Shown in pieces: positions 35,178 through 46,085 of a DNA stretch of 64,000 nt (within the stretch, counting starts at the first letter, position 1; each line of letters begins with the position of its first letter). Made by a program: the position numbers and the translations under genes. The notes beneath the pieces were generated by a model. The model searched no databases. It saw only the letters and a list, made by a program, of their open reading frames with translations, and was not told the DNA's origin. This DNA is from Lolium rigidum (Eukaryota; Streptophyta; Magnoliopsida; Poales; Poaceae): assembly GCF_022539505.1 (NCBI RefSeq), contig NC_061512.1:253162510-253226509 (forward strand). The letters run 5' to 3'.

Positions 35178-37214
35178 ATGGACATCCTCGCCGCCGCAGC
35201 CATCGCCATGGATGCGGAGCAAACCCTCGCACCCGCCGCCGCCCCACACTCCCCCGTAGCCACGACCATAGCCACAATGGAGGCTGCAGCTCCGGCGGAA
35301 GCAAGCGGGCTGCCACCGGCCGGCGGCCGGGAGGCAAAGCCGAAGGCGGCAAAGAAGGTCCTCTCCCCGGAGGAGAAAATCATCGAGGTCGCGAAGCGTC
35401 GCGGCCGGCGCAAGAACCAGAAGATCAAGACTGCCACGACCGCCAACCAGCAGGCCTGGCAGATGCAGATCAAAGTCGGCGCCGCGCAAGTAGCCCTACA
35501 TCCGACCTTAGCGGAGGGCTACATGCTCGTCAAGAGATAGGGGATCGCCGGCGTCGCTCCTCCGACCTCGTCGGTGAGCTAGGTAAGTTCCCAGATGCGT
35601 CCTGGAACTCCCGCTCCCTTGCAGGGCCACCCGGCGTCGCGGTTCGCCTCCAGCCTGCCGCCGGTGAAGTTGACCGGGGCGGTGGAGTAGTTCAACGGGG
35701 TGGCGGTTCCCGACCTCAACCGGACGCCTAGAAGCGGTGACTCCTGCCCGGGCGCGACACAGAAGATGCGCCAGGTGCCGGAGGAGAGCATGCCACAGCC
35801 CCGCATCCTGTTCGACGAAATGGCGCCGCCTGCCCCGACGATGGACGACCCGGTACGTGAGCTCTGTCAATGTGTGCGACTGTCGTGTATCATGCGTCTG
35901 ATGTCTGGTCATTCGTAGGACTATTGGAAGGACCGCCATGAGTCAGACATCCAGGCCATTATCTTCGCCGGCGGCTTCGTTCGCGGTGATCGGGCCGGGA
36001 CAGGCCCGCATGATGACTGGGCCCTAACGCAAGATGCGGAGGACATCGAAACCGCACGGCTCTTCGCCACCCAGCAGACGCAGCCAACAACCGTGTCCGT
36101 CGACGACTTCGACGACGCGCCAACACAGCCTGTCCCAACGGACATTGCTACGAAGAAGAAGGGGGAGAGCCGCAGGACACAAGGCTTCATCGACGATGAG
36201 GATAAGTGTTTGTGCGAAGCGTGGCTGGCAACGAGCCATGATTGTATTAATGGCGCGCAGCAAAAGGGCAAGGTCTATTGGGCCAAGGTCTTGCAGCAGT
36301 ACAACGAGACCAGGATGCACCCGCCCTACCATATCACAAGCCCTCGGACGGAAGAGTCCCTCCGAAAAAGATGGAACTACATCAAACAAGAGACAAGCAA
36401 GTTTTGCTCGGCGGTCGAACATGCTAGGAACCACCCCGTAAGCGGCACCGGCGTCGTTTCACTGGTAAACACGATACAACCATCGTCATTCTACACTATT
36501 TGCATCATTGTATGTACATCATTGGCGGCTATGATTGCAGGTATCCCGTGCCTTGGAGAAGTTCAGGGCGACGCATAAGAAGGGCTTCCATATGGTCCAT
36601 TGTTGGGACGTGCTCAAGGACGCCAACAAGTGGATGGCAAGCTTTGCGTCCTACAACGAAGCTGTGAGGAATGGGACAGCGATCAACCTCGATGGCCAAG
36701 ACGACGATCAAGGCCGTCCAGCCCTTCCACCTCGTCCCGAGGCCATAAGGCTACCAAGGCCGATCTAGTCCGGGAGGCGCAGGCCATTACGTTCACCCAG
36801 AGCATGGAGAAGATAATGGCCGACAATCTTGCCGCCTTGGCTGCTAGGGACGAGAAGAGGCATCTGGAAAAAGAGGCCGCAGCTGCCATCTACCACAACC
36901 TCGCGAAAGAGGTAATTGAGGTCCAAAAGGCAGACGCAGAGGCCAAATTGCTTGACGCCGAGGCTAGGAGGATGGATGCGAAGGCCAAGATCCTTGCAGA
37001 GGACACTAGGATCATGCTAGCCAACTTGAGCAGCGTCGACGACGACACCAGGGCCTGGTTCATGAGAGGCGCGCTGAAATCCGCACGTGAGACGCCTGAT
37101 CGCCGGCGCCATGCGCCCATCACCTTGGCCTCCTTTTGGACATTTTATTGCTGTTCAGGCCTTGTTGTGCCCCTGTTGGACTCCACTTTGCGCCGTACCA
37201 TCTGCAAAGTCTGA
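35178..37214 (+). pseudogene. PIF/Harbinger ORF1-type gene (Myb/SANT + NAM-associated domain), frameshifted
   Basis: Exons 35700-35852, 35919-36437 and 36541 onward join in frame through GT-AG introns. The product has VPDLNRTP, LFDEMAPP, then a trihelix/Myb-like block (IDDEDKCLCEAW ... YWAKVLQQYNE ... SLRKRWNYIKQE) and a coiled C-terminal part (about 36770-37080: AAAAIYHNLAKEVIEVQ). This is the DNA-binding partner type encoded by grass PIF/Harbinger elements. A one-base loss near 36742 (after LPPRP) shifts the frame before RGHKATKADLV. Upstream, an ORF at 35178-35540 (MDILAAAAIAMD) and the stop-containing frame before 35700 are probably the decayed N-terminal exon. Confidence 0.7.
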
Positions 37215-37390
37215 TGAACTTGTTTCAACCCTCAATTTGCGGTTGTAAAATTTCGTGCAAAGTTGACGCTAGTTCCTCTTTTTTGAATTCTGTCCTGCGC
37301 CGAAAATGCGTCGCCCCGCTGGATCCAGCCCCAGAGGCAAACGGACGCGCGACCATTTCCGTGTCCGCCAGGCGACGCAAACGGATGCCC

Positions 37391-37900
37391 TAAAGCAAGC
37401 TCATCTACTTCCTTTTCTATTCCCACAGTTAGCCAACCCAAATCAAGCCCGGTGGCTGCTACCTCCTCGACTCCTCTTCTCTACCATGAACTACTTCCTG
37501 CCTACAAAACCACGACTCCTACTCCCCCATCCACGCTCGCCGCACCACAACGACGCGATGCGTCTCGGCCCTGCACCCGATATTCAGAAGCCACAACTTG
37601 TTGCACTCGCACCAGCCATCGTCGTTCCCGCATACCGGTCATGTTGTTGGTCTCCTTGCTGCACACGAACTTCTCCCCTGTAATACACCATGTTGCCACC
37701 CTACATTTCCAATCCACTACCAGCAAGATCATGCACCATCGTCTAGACCCTCCATCGCCGCGTACTCGTGCATGCTGCCAGCCCCCTGCTCTACACCACC
37801 CCAACACCTCCGCTGGGGCAGCTGCCCTTGCTTAGAGCTCGTCCTTGCCATCACTTACGCCACTGGGCACCCGGAGCTCCACCAAAATTTGTCAATTCAC
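37391..37900. other. No gene recognised
   Basis: C-rich sequence with overlapping ORFs in several frames (e.g. 37452-37835) but no recognisable protein. It may be a decayed retroelement end. Confidence 0.35.
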
Positions 37901-38909
37901 CGTCGGGAAGGACCGACCACTATTTCGGCTCTAATACCATGTCGACTCTGGTGGAATTTTCTGGTATACTCCCACACTATGGGTACAAGTACATATACAC
38001 TCGTATGGGCCTAGAACAAACACGACCCAACACTATTTGGTCACCCGAGATGCAATGATCCCTGATCATAGGGTAGATGAGACAAGGCTCAAGAGAGAAA
38101 CTTGCTTATGGAAAGGATAAATACTTCCTTGGTTGATTGAGCAAGGTCAGTGTGGCTCCTCTCTTTATATAGAGATGATTAGGCCCTAAAAGTAGGATTT
38201 GGTCTTAACCGATTGGTACTTTCCAATCAATAAGAATACACTTAACTAGTAAGATGTTTTTAATTAATGAGATAGTATACCTTATATTTAGTACTCCCTC
38301 GTCCCTAAAAAGTTTCTTAACTTTGTCTAGATACGGAGGGATTTTTTCGAGAAAATGCAAAGGAATCTTTGCATTTGATTTCATTGAAAAGCTAGAGGCT
38401 TCTACATGCCTCCTAGGAGGTTAACTTCATTAAAAAAAAGTTAGAACAAGAGTATGTCCCAGGTTGTGGGTACAACATCTCTCAATCCTTCGGCATCGGA
38501 TCTGCCCATGTTGTTGCTTCTTCTTTGATCTTGTCTACCAGACCTCTCACAGATGGTCATGCTCGTTCAAAGACACAGTCGTTTCGATGTTATCAGATCA
38601 TCCAGAGTACCAGGAGGGTTGCCGGGGCAAGACCTTTATGCATCGGCTTCAGCGTGTGCTGTCGCGCGGTAAACTACCAGTGAAAGAGGGTGACCTCGTC
38701 AGATGGCGCTCTATAGGTCATACACAACCTGGACGAGATTTCATGACAAACCTGCAAGGAGAACGGGCACTGGATGATGAGATGTCACATCGTCTTAGGC
38801 ATCCGGTATTCGATTACGCAGCGTGGATTGTGCATAAGGCACGCCTTGCAAGTGGCTCTTCGGTCCAGCAAGGGTCAAGGTTCGCAAGCACTACACGATG
38901 GACCAAGCA

Positions 38910-39115
38910 TGGAGGCAAACAACTGCCGGGAAAAGTTGACTTACGGAGGCAATTTAACTGCCAGTACAAGCTTACTGCCGGAATAGAAGCAAGGTGGCAG
39001 GTGAACTGCCGCCAAAGATTTTGGATCAAGGGCAATTAACTGCCGGCGCAAGTCATGGCGGGGAAACTGCCGGAACAGATGCATTGGAGGCACCTCATCT
39101 GCCGGCACAACTAGG
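38910..39115. repeat. CACTA subterminal repeats, left end
   Basis: At least seven copies of a(a)ctgccgg or its complement, the binding-site type recognised by TNPA-like proteins (family knowledge). Confidence 0.75.
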
Positions 39116-39399
39116 CACGTGGGAGCGAAATTATTGGCGCCGCGCGGGAGGGAAATTGTGGCGCGTGAATGAAATTGTGACGCGGCGAGCGACATACCCT
39201 AATCCCCAAATCCCCAAATCCCCAATATCTCAGAAAACCGCCCGCCCTCTCCTCCCGCCTGCTGGCCGCCGCCGCCGCGCACACCCGCTCGCGCCTCCAC
39301 GCGCCGCCCACCCGCTCGCCTCCACGCGCCGCCGACCTGCTTGCGGCCGCGCTCGCAGACCGCCGACCCGCTCGCGGCCGCGCTCGGACACTGCGCCCA

Positions 39400-39485
39400 A
39401 CCGCCGTCGCCCACCCGCCGGTCCCGCCGCCGCAGCTGCCCGCCGCCGCAGCTGCCCGCCGCCGCAGCTGCCCGCCGCCGCCACC
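39400..39485. repeat. GC-rich tandem repeat (cgccgccgcagctgcc)
   Basis: Three to four units of about 16 bp in the CACTA 5' region, within a very C-rich stretch (39235-39560) that probably includes promoter or leader. Confidence 0.7.
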
Positions 39486-39554
39486 TCTTCCTCCGCCCTA
39501 AGCCGTCTGCGGTACCTCCTTCTTCCTCCCTCTTCCTCCCCGTCCCCTCCTTCT

Positions 39555-40285
39555 CTGTTGTACGTGTTTGCAAAACGCCCGGTCTAGTAGACAACACTAA
39601 CTCTTGCGTACAAACTCCGGTTTCTAACCAATTTTATACCTGTTGGTTTCTACACAAAGAAATTACGTTCGAATTTAACTGGCTTCGCCCGTGCTGCGTC
39701 AAGGTCGTAGCTTGCCAGTAGAAGTCACAGTGATGTGCCCAAGGTGTCACGCTGACCTGAGCCCGTGTGCTCCTTGCTGGAAAAACGTAAGATCGATGGA
39801 CATGGCTGATTGGTATGCCAACTATACCAAGTAGCTTAGTACTTATATATGCTTAGTTCCGACCAAAACTATAAACAGAAAATCTGAAAAAAGCTACTCA
39901 GGAGCGGCCGTGTGCTAGCTTAACCATTTGGTTTGCTAGTAGTAGATAAGTAGTGAGCTAGTAGTTCTTTGTATTTTTTGTAAAGGCCCGCGCGCGGCCG
40001 ATCTTTATTGAGAAGGAAGAAAAGTACAGCAAAGCTGCTTCCAGCTCCTGAGTAATTGGAGCATAGCAAGAGTACAGAAAGGGCAGTCGTCCGAGACAGG
40101 CCTGGGCACCGCCAAGAGAGCTGCTTGGAAGCAGCAAAGATATACACTCTTGCTACAGAGATAGACCAAAGATGTCTCCACCACTCTTCCAGCTAGACGC
40201 CACAATGCGATATCCTCTCTGGTTCCTTCAAAGACTGCTGTCTCGCTATGTTGTTTTACTAGACCGGGCGTTTTGTAAACACCAA
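39555..40285. repeat. Inverted repeat flanking a 700-bp segment inside CACTA
   Basis: GTTTGCAAAACGCCCGGTCT (from 39562) reappears inverted as agaccgggcgttttgtaaac (about 40260-40279) with matching shoulders of about 30 bp. The enclosed DNA has no ORF I recognise; a segment near 39990-40210 resembles a LINE 3' tail (ctttattgagaaggaagaaa). Confidence 0.55.
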
Positions 40286-40384
40286 GAATTTCTTTTGTGA
40301 ATACTATGACGAGTGGTGATATTTTTGCTTATGTTATATTTGCGTTGCATTTGTTATAGGTCTATCTTACTGTAACTAATAAAA

Positions 40385-41296
40385 ATGGACAAGATATGGA
40401 TGGGTGAGGCTAGGCACACAACACCTTATACTGATGGTGTAGCTCGATTTATTCAGTTTGCTTTTACACATTCAGCAAGAGGAAATACAATATTATGCCC
40501 TTGTAGGAATTGTTATAATTGTTCTTGGCATGAAGCTGATGTTGTCCGTGAGCATTTGATATGTGATGGGTTTGTTAATGGATATACAAGATGGGAATTT
40601 CATGGGGAGGCCACTCTTCCACCTAATGTGGATCATATTGATGTTGGTGAAGAGGAACCAGTAGAGGAGGAGTGGGATGATGATTTCGAAGAATATGATG
40701 AGATGGCTGGCATGATTAGAGACATGAGACACGCTGAAGGGGATTTTAGTGATAGATGCGATGATGAGGGTCTTAGTGACAATGGTGATGAGAGTGAAGC
40801 TCTTAGACTTTTAGCAGAATACAATAGTGATGAGCTTTATCCAGGGAGCACCGGTTTCTCAAAGTTACGTTTCATGGTTAGATTACTTCACACCAAATCC
40901 ATGGGTGGTTGGAGTGATAAAAGTTTTGACATGTTGCTAGAACTGCTAAGAGAGGCCTTCCCTAAAGGCTCAAAGCTTCCTAAAAATTTCTATGAAGCTA
41001 AAAAAATGGTAAAATGTTTTAGTCTTGAATATGTTAGCATCCATGCATGTGAGCATGATTGTGTTTTATTCCGGAAGAATCTTAAAGATGCTGAGGTTTG
41101 TCCTGTATGCAAAACTTCTCGTTGGAAGTCTGTAAAGAAGAAGCCTGATGCAAAACTTCACTTGTTCGCGAGGTCGATGCATTTAAGCGAGTGCCCCTTC
41201 CAACCACAAGGAAAAAGGTGGTCTATCCAACTGAAACATTTTCTTTGGAAACATCTATTGATAAATGAATCTGCATTAAGTGAAACATTTCTGTAA
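40385..41296 (+). pseudogene. CACTA TNP2-type transposase, N-terminal part only
   Basis: 303 residues with a transposase-associated N-terminal domain (MDKIWMGEARHTTPYTDGV; Cys/His cluster CPCRNCYNCSWHE; WEFHGEA) and the start of the TNP2 region (LRFMVRLLHTKSMGGWSDKSF, quoted in part: LHTKSMGGWSDKSF; CEHDCVLFRKNLKDAEVCP; CPVCKTSRW). After SVKKKPDAK the usual continuation to the catalytic DDE core is missing, replaced by an unrelated 35-residue tail and a stop. An internal deletion has removed most of the enzyme, so this copy cannot make an active transposase. The start at 40385 is the usual one for the family. Confidence 0.85.
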
Positions 41297-41567
41297 TTGT
41301 AGAGAATATATCAGGAAACCATTCCACAGTCAAGTAGAGTGTTGCGGTCTCATTCTGCTATGCATGATGGTGAGGATAGTGAAGAGATGGCTGATGATCA
41401 AGTAGAAGAGGATGAAGGTGTGCTTGATGTTCAAGCATCTTTGATTGCTGATACTTATCATGTGTATTCTTGATTACTGCATGTTAATGTTGATGTTGAA
41501 CACTAATTATTTCAGATGATGGACAAGAGGGTGAGGAAAAGAAAAGGGTGGGCGGAAGCGCACTAGA

Positions 41568-44144
41568 ATGCACCATGTCTATGATAGACTAAATCAGCCA
41601 CCCCAGCGAGTGCACTATAATGCTAAAGGACAACCAGATGGCAAGAATGCTTCGGAGTTTTCGAATTTCATTGCAACACTTGTCAAGAGTCATATACCTA
41701 TTGCACATGATGACTGGAGACAAGTTGCTGTTTCTTGGAAGCTAGAGTTCATGAAAACCTTGAGGGTATGTATGGTCTAGAAGTTCCAGTACATATTCCT
41801 ATGCTTGCTTGTTATGAAATGATCTTTACATTCATGTTTGTTCCCAGAAATTCTATGTTGTCGATGATGAGCTCAAGGACTGGGTTTGGGGAACTGCCCA
41901 CAAGAAATGGAGAGATTTCAAGTCAGATTTGAAAGAGAAGCATTTCAAAGAAGAAAAAACCGAGGAAGAACTACTTGCTTGCAGGGATGATAGGGTAACA
42001 ATTGAGGATTGGCAGTGGCTCGTCACACGCTGGAGAAGCGAAGAGTTTAAGGTTTGATTTGCTTCGCCTAATAATCTAGAAATTCACCACATAAGGTAAT
42101 GCATACAACTCTAACTACTTTTGTTGTCTTAGAAACGTAGTGACCAAGGAAAAAGGAATCGATCAAGGCAGAAGGTGATGCATACAGCTGGAAGTAAGAG
42201 TTATGCCCGTATTGTGTCTGAAATGGTATAAACTATGTCATCAACATTACTTTACCAGAATGTATATATACTGTGTTGGCTAATAGTATACTCAAATCAA
42301 TATAGCACAAGGAAAATGGATACGCCCCTCGTAGAGATGAATTGTTCGTGAGAACACACTCAAAAAGGAAAGATGGAACCCCTATTGATAAAGACACTGC
42401 CAAAATAATTGTAAGTACTTCTGCTCTGCTTGTTTAGTCTCTGATAACTACGCCTTGTATTTTCCCTTGTGAGTTGTGACACATTTTGGCGCGTGATAAT
42501 TGATTTATTTTAATTCTTATTGTAGTCAGACATAGAGGAAGCAATTGAAACTAATCCAGAACTGCTAGAGAAAACAATTGAGCAAGGTGACGTTTTGGCA
42601 CATGTATTGGGGAAAGAGAAAAATGGGTATGTTCGGTGCGTAGGAATGGGCCCGAGTCCTGGAAGGCTTGGAATTCCAGGAGGGCAGAAGCTTAAATCTA
42701 CGAAGCTGCAAATGGCAGAGGAAGAGACCAAGGAGGCATGGCGGGCTAATGATGTTCTAAAGGAGCATGTAGAAGAAATTCGAGAAGAAACCAAATCCAA
42801 GATTGATGGCCTTATGGAAGAAATTGACCTACTCAAGTGGATGATGGCGCAGACAATTGCTGCAAACAATAAGACGAAGGTCGGTTGCACAATTCTCTAC
42901 TTTTGTTCCATTCATTCTACTTTTGCTATTAAACTTGGTTGATCTATTTATGTAAACACTGATGCTTTAATTTATTATTTGCAGAGTATTGAAAGAGAAC
43001 CTGAAGACCCTGAAGGTAGTGTTGGTGAATCCTATGCTATTGAAGATCACTATGAACTCGATGATGAGGAAGAAAGAGTCCAGCAAGAGATGAGGAAAGC
43101 GAAGGAATATTTTGAGAAGAAGCAAGAAGAAGTTCAGCTCTTGCAGAAGAAGAAGAAGAAGGAAGCAGAGCTCTTGCAGAAAAAGAAGGAAGCAGAGCTC
43201 CTGCAGAAAAAGAAGAAGGAAGCAGAGGTCTTGCAGATGAAAGGCGTCGCTTTGAACCAAAACAAGGAAGATGCACTTGCTCGGAGAATGAAGGATGCTG
43301 AAGGACACCAGAAGAACCAAGAAACCTTGCAGAAGAAGGATGCTGAGACACGCAAAAAGCCACAGAAGGAAGCAGCAGTTACACAAAGAAATCATCAGGT
43401 GTTGTTTTGATTTCTTCCTCACTTTTCTTATTTCGTGGTTGTTTATTGAGAAGTACTACTATGCAATATTTATCTCATTTTGTTTCATCATTTTGACCAG
43501 CAAGGGAAAGAAGTCATACTGTACAATGTTTTTCGTGACCACACTACCCCTGTGGCAAAAGCCACCATTCTATCAACTGACCGAAAGAAGATGGTAGGGG
43601 GCAGGGAACTGGGTGTTGAATGCTGTGAAGTTGTCATCAATTATATAATCAAAAGGGATGCTCTACTACCTCGTCCTATTGGCAATATCACTACCATGGG
43701 ACAAGCTCAAGGGCGATCTATTGCCTGGCTCTACAAGCATGTAGGTTTCTATTTCTGAAGGAATCCATATCCTGTCATCTTCTTATTGTACTAAATGTGC
43801 ATATGGAGGTTAAATTTTGTGTATTGCTTCTTGATTTTGTATATGCAGATGGAGGAACATAAGAAGTCCATGGATAAGCCTACCTCAGCTCCCGTTCAAG
43901 AACAGGTACACTTGTCTTCTTGCTTCTGAATTTGCTTATGTAGCTCAATTACTTTGTGGTGTTTGGCTGGAACAAAAACTGCAGTTTCAAATACTCTGAA
44001 ATAGAACAACTAGTTCTGTAACACAATTACTTTGTGGTGTTTGACTTGAACAAAAACTGCATATTCAAATATTCTGAAATAAAACAACTAGTTATGTAGC
44101 TCTTCTTGTTATTACAGAACAACACATGCAAGAGAATAAGATGA
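41568..44144 (+). CDS. CACTA TNPA-like protein (plant transposase Ptta/En/Spm family)
   Basis: Nine phase-0 exons join cleanly: 41568-41765, 41848-42051, 42133-42225, 42306-42410, 42526-42879, 42985-43398, 43501-43740, 43849-43905, 44118-44144 (1692 nt, 563 residues). Residues about 67-165 carry the family block (KDWVWGTAHKKWRDFKSDLK; RDDRV..EDWQWLV; GSKSYARI). A long Lys/Glu-rich coiled coil follows (repeats of LLQKKKKEAE in the 42985-43398 exon). TNPA-type proteins bind the subterminal repeats of their own element. The upstream exon (from about 41516) is in another frame, with the shift near 41540-41555, so the true N-terminus may be lost; ATG 41568 (MHHVYDRLNQ) is the first usable start. 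Confidence 0.8.
43941..44101. repeat. 79-bp tandem duplication in the last TNPA intron
   Basis: Two copies beginning caattactttgtggtgttt (about 43946 and 44025) with aactagtt at each end. Confidence 0.75.
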
Positions 44145-44155
44145 AAACAGTGAGC

Positions 44156-44207
44156 TGTACAGGGCTCTGTACAGCAGCAATTCCTTTAGCATTCAGAGCC
44201 CTGTACA
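44156..44207 (+). terminator. Perfect 14-bp inverted repeat just after the TNPA stop
   Basis: TGTACAGGGCTCTG (44156-44169) and CAGAGCCCTGTACA (44194-44207) form a stem with a 24-nt loop, 12 bases downstream of the TGA. It would be in the 3' UTR; a role in RNA processing is only a guess. Confidence 0.5.
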
Positions 44208-44209
44208 TG

Positions 44210-45540
44210 GACTGCCATTTGCTTGATGTATATGTGAGTTATTACTGTCTATAGATATTGTTCACACCAACAGCCGTATCCCCTCTAACTTTTGGTGATA
44301 ATATGTGTGAGCACCGCCAGCAAGGTGCACGCCTCTGTGCAAAACTGATAGTAATTCAGTTTCCCCCAAATCTCTTCACAGCAATACATTATTGCATCTT
44401 AAAATTGTCTTTACTTCCTTCACGGCAAAAGTAGACTGTTAAACAATTTGGTGGCATAAATAATTAAATCATTTGTCGTTTACAAATTCAATTTAAGTAC
44501 CATGAGCAAGGTCAATCGGAGAAGAATTGATCTGGTTTTCAAATGATAAAGAGACGATACAAATCATTTGTCGCTGATGGATTCCTGGACGTGCGTCTCC
44601 AGGCCCTCGCCGGAGAGTGAGTAAAGCAACCCAGCTCATGGCTAGTGAGGGCGGGCTTGGGTGTGCCATGGCACACTCACGCCTCTCCACAGCGTTCACC
44701 GCGCTCTGGGCTAAGTCTGCATCCGTTTTTCGCTGATGTGCTGCCGCTGGAAGGTACACTGGCGGGCACTGGCGATCTGGCACCGACTCGATTCGATCTG
44801 CCTTTTTCCGTGCAGACCGAACTTGATTATCCTCACGCGTAGGTTTCTGGCCGTGAAGGCTTCGACGGCGACATGCACATCGCCGCCGGTGTAGGATCCA
44901 GGTTGCGACGGAGAGGTTCAGGGATCCTCCAGGTCTTTAGCTCCTTGAGAACCGCTTGGACGCTATCAAAGCGAGGCCGCAATTCTGATCGAGGGGCGTG
45001 TGGGAAGTGATATCTAGAAACTTAACTCTTCTTGTGCTACAGCTACACATGCAAGACTATAAGATGAAAACAGGAGCTTGGACAGTGAGCTTTCTTCAAT
45101 GTTTCTTTGCTCAATTTTATGTATGTGCAAACAGTGAGCTTGTTGGACGCATCATGACTAGTTGGTAAAATGCATATTCGGCTAACTGTGAGTTTCGGAC
45201 ATGGCAAGTTGTTGATCAGCTGTTGACTGTTTTGTTTATGACATTATGTGAATTACTATGAAAAATTGCAAGTATTTCAGACTAGTCACATTTCATTGAT
45301 CTTCTCATTTATTTCAGGTCAACAGGAATGCAGACTAGTTCGTTCCAGGCAAGGCTCGCTGTGATGACACTGGTGGTTGGATGAGATCTCTTTTTGTTTT
45401 CCAGCTGAAGTGTCTTGAAATATTTATGAATGTTGCACTGCTAGTGGGCTGATGTATTAGTCGCAATATAACTGGCATATGTATGCAATGTCGAGTCAGA
45501 CTGTACGTATGATCAGACTATGAATCTATCTATGTGATCA
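44210..45540. other. CACTA 3' region, no recognised gene
   Basis: Contains a GC-rich patch (44560-45000) with a minus ORF (44493-44783) that I cannot assign; it could be a captured fragment. The rest is AT-rich. Confidence 0.35.
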
Positions 45541-45725
45541 GACTATTCCGAATGACCTGATGTTGTTTCTGAATTCATGTGTATGTGAAATGTTTGATGA
45601 CCTGATGTTGTCTCTGAATTCATGTGTATGTGAAATGTTTGATGACCTGATGTTGTTTCTGAATTCATGTGTATGTGAAATGTTTCTGAATTCATGTGTA
45701 TGTGAAATGTTTGATGACCTGAAAT
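45541..45725. repeat. 45-bp tandem repeat in the CACTA 3' region
   Basis: Three full units (cctgatgttg at 45556, 45601, 45646) plus a shortened fourth, each containing gaattcatgtgtatgtgaaa. Confidence 0.85.
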
Positions 45726-45739
45726 CTATATCTGTGATT

Positions 45740-46085
45740 TGTCTGCCGGTAGGCAGTTTCAGGCAATCTAACTGCCGGTAGAGATATTTGTGGCGGAAAA
45801 ACTGCCAGTAGGATGTTTCAGGCAATCTAACTGCCGGTAGAAATATTTGTGCCACACAAACTGCCGCTATAAATGTACGGGCAGCATAGCTGCCGGCGTA
45901 GGGTACGTGCCGGCAAAGAATTATCCTAGGGCAGCTAGCCTCGCCGGTACTGTAATTGTCCGCCGGCATATGTCTTTACCGTCAGCATTATAGAGGGCAG
46001 ATTTGTCTGCCGGTACAACATTTATGCCGGCAGACTACTCGCCTCCATAAGCTGCTTACGCCGGCAGTTTTATAGCCTCCAAGCT
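45740..46085. repeat. CACTA subterminal repeats, right end
   Basis: More than ten aactgccggta/ctgccggc words in both orientations. Confidence 0.75.

Larger units (their letters stand above)
28141..37390 (+). mobile_element. PIF/Harbinger-like element interrupted by an LTR retrotransposon
   Basis: The left end GGGCATCTACAGTGGCGCGA and right end (inverted) GGGCATCCGTTTGCGTCGCC share GGGCATC plus subterminal CCAGCGGGGCGACGCA words (28224-28239, and inverted at about 37305-37323). Flanks are CAA and TAA, a one-base mismatch to a TWA duplication. The left arm also contains a strong hairpin (28252-28274 with 28288-28309). After removing the nested retrotransposon the element is about 2.5 kb and carries an ORF1-type gene but no visible transposase. 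Confidence 0.65.

Noticed and set aside
35076..35489. Minus-strand ORF of 137 residues
   Set aside because: Mirror of the GC-rich ORF1 N-terminal frame; no family resemblance.
34850..35731. 293-residue plus-strand ORF
   Set aside because: It runs across the 3' LTR boundary and TSD into the PIF/Harbinger element, and the real PIF ORF1 frame differs. Chance open frame in GC-rich DNA.
39199..39597. Arg/Gly-rich ORFs on both strands
   Set aside because: Produced by the GCC-rich CACTA leader and its 16-bp tandem repeat; codon content follows the repeat.
42979..43410. Independent Lys/Glu-rich protein gene
   Set aside because: The segment is exon 6 of the TNPA-like gene, bounded by AG and GT sites in phase; its repeats are a coiled coil.
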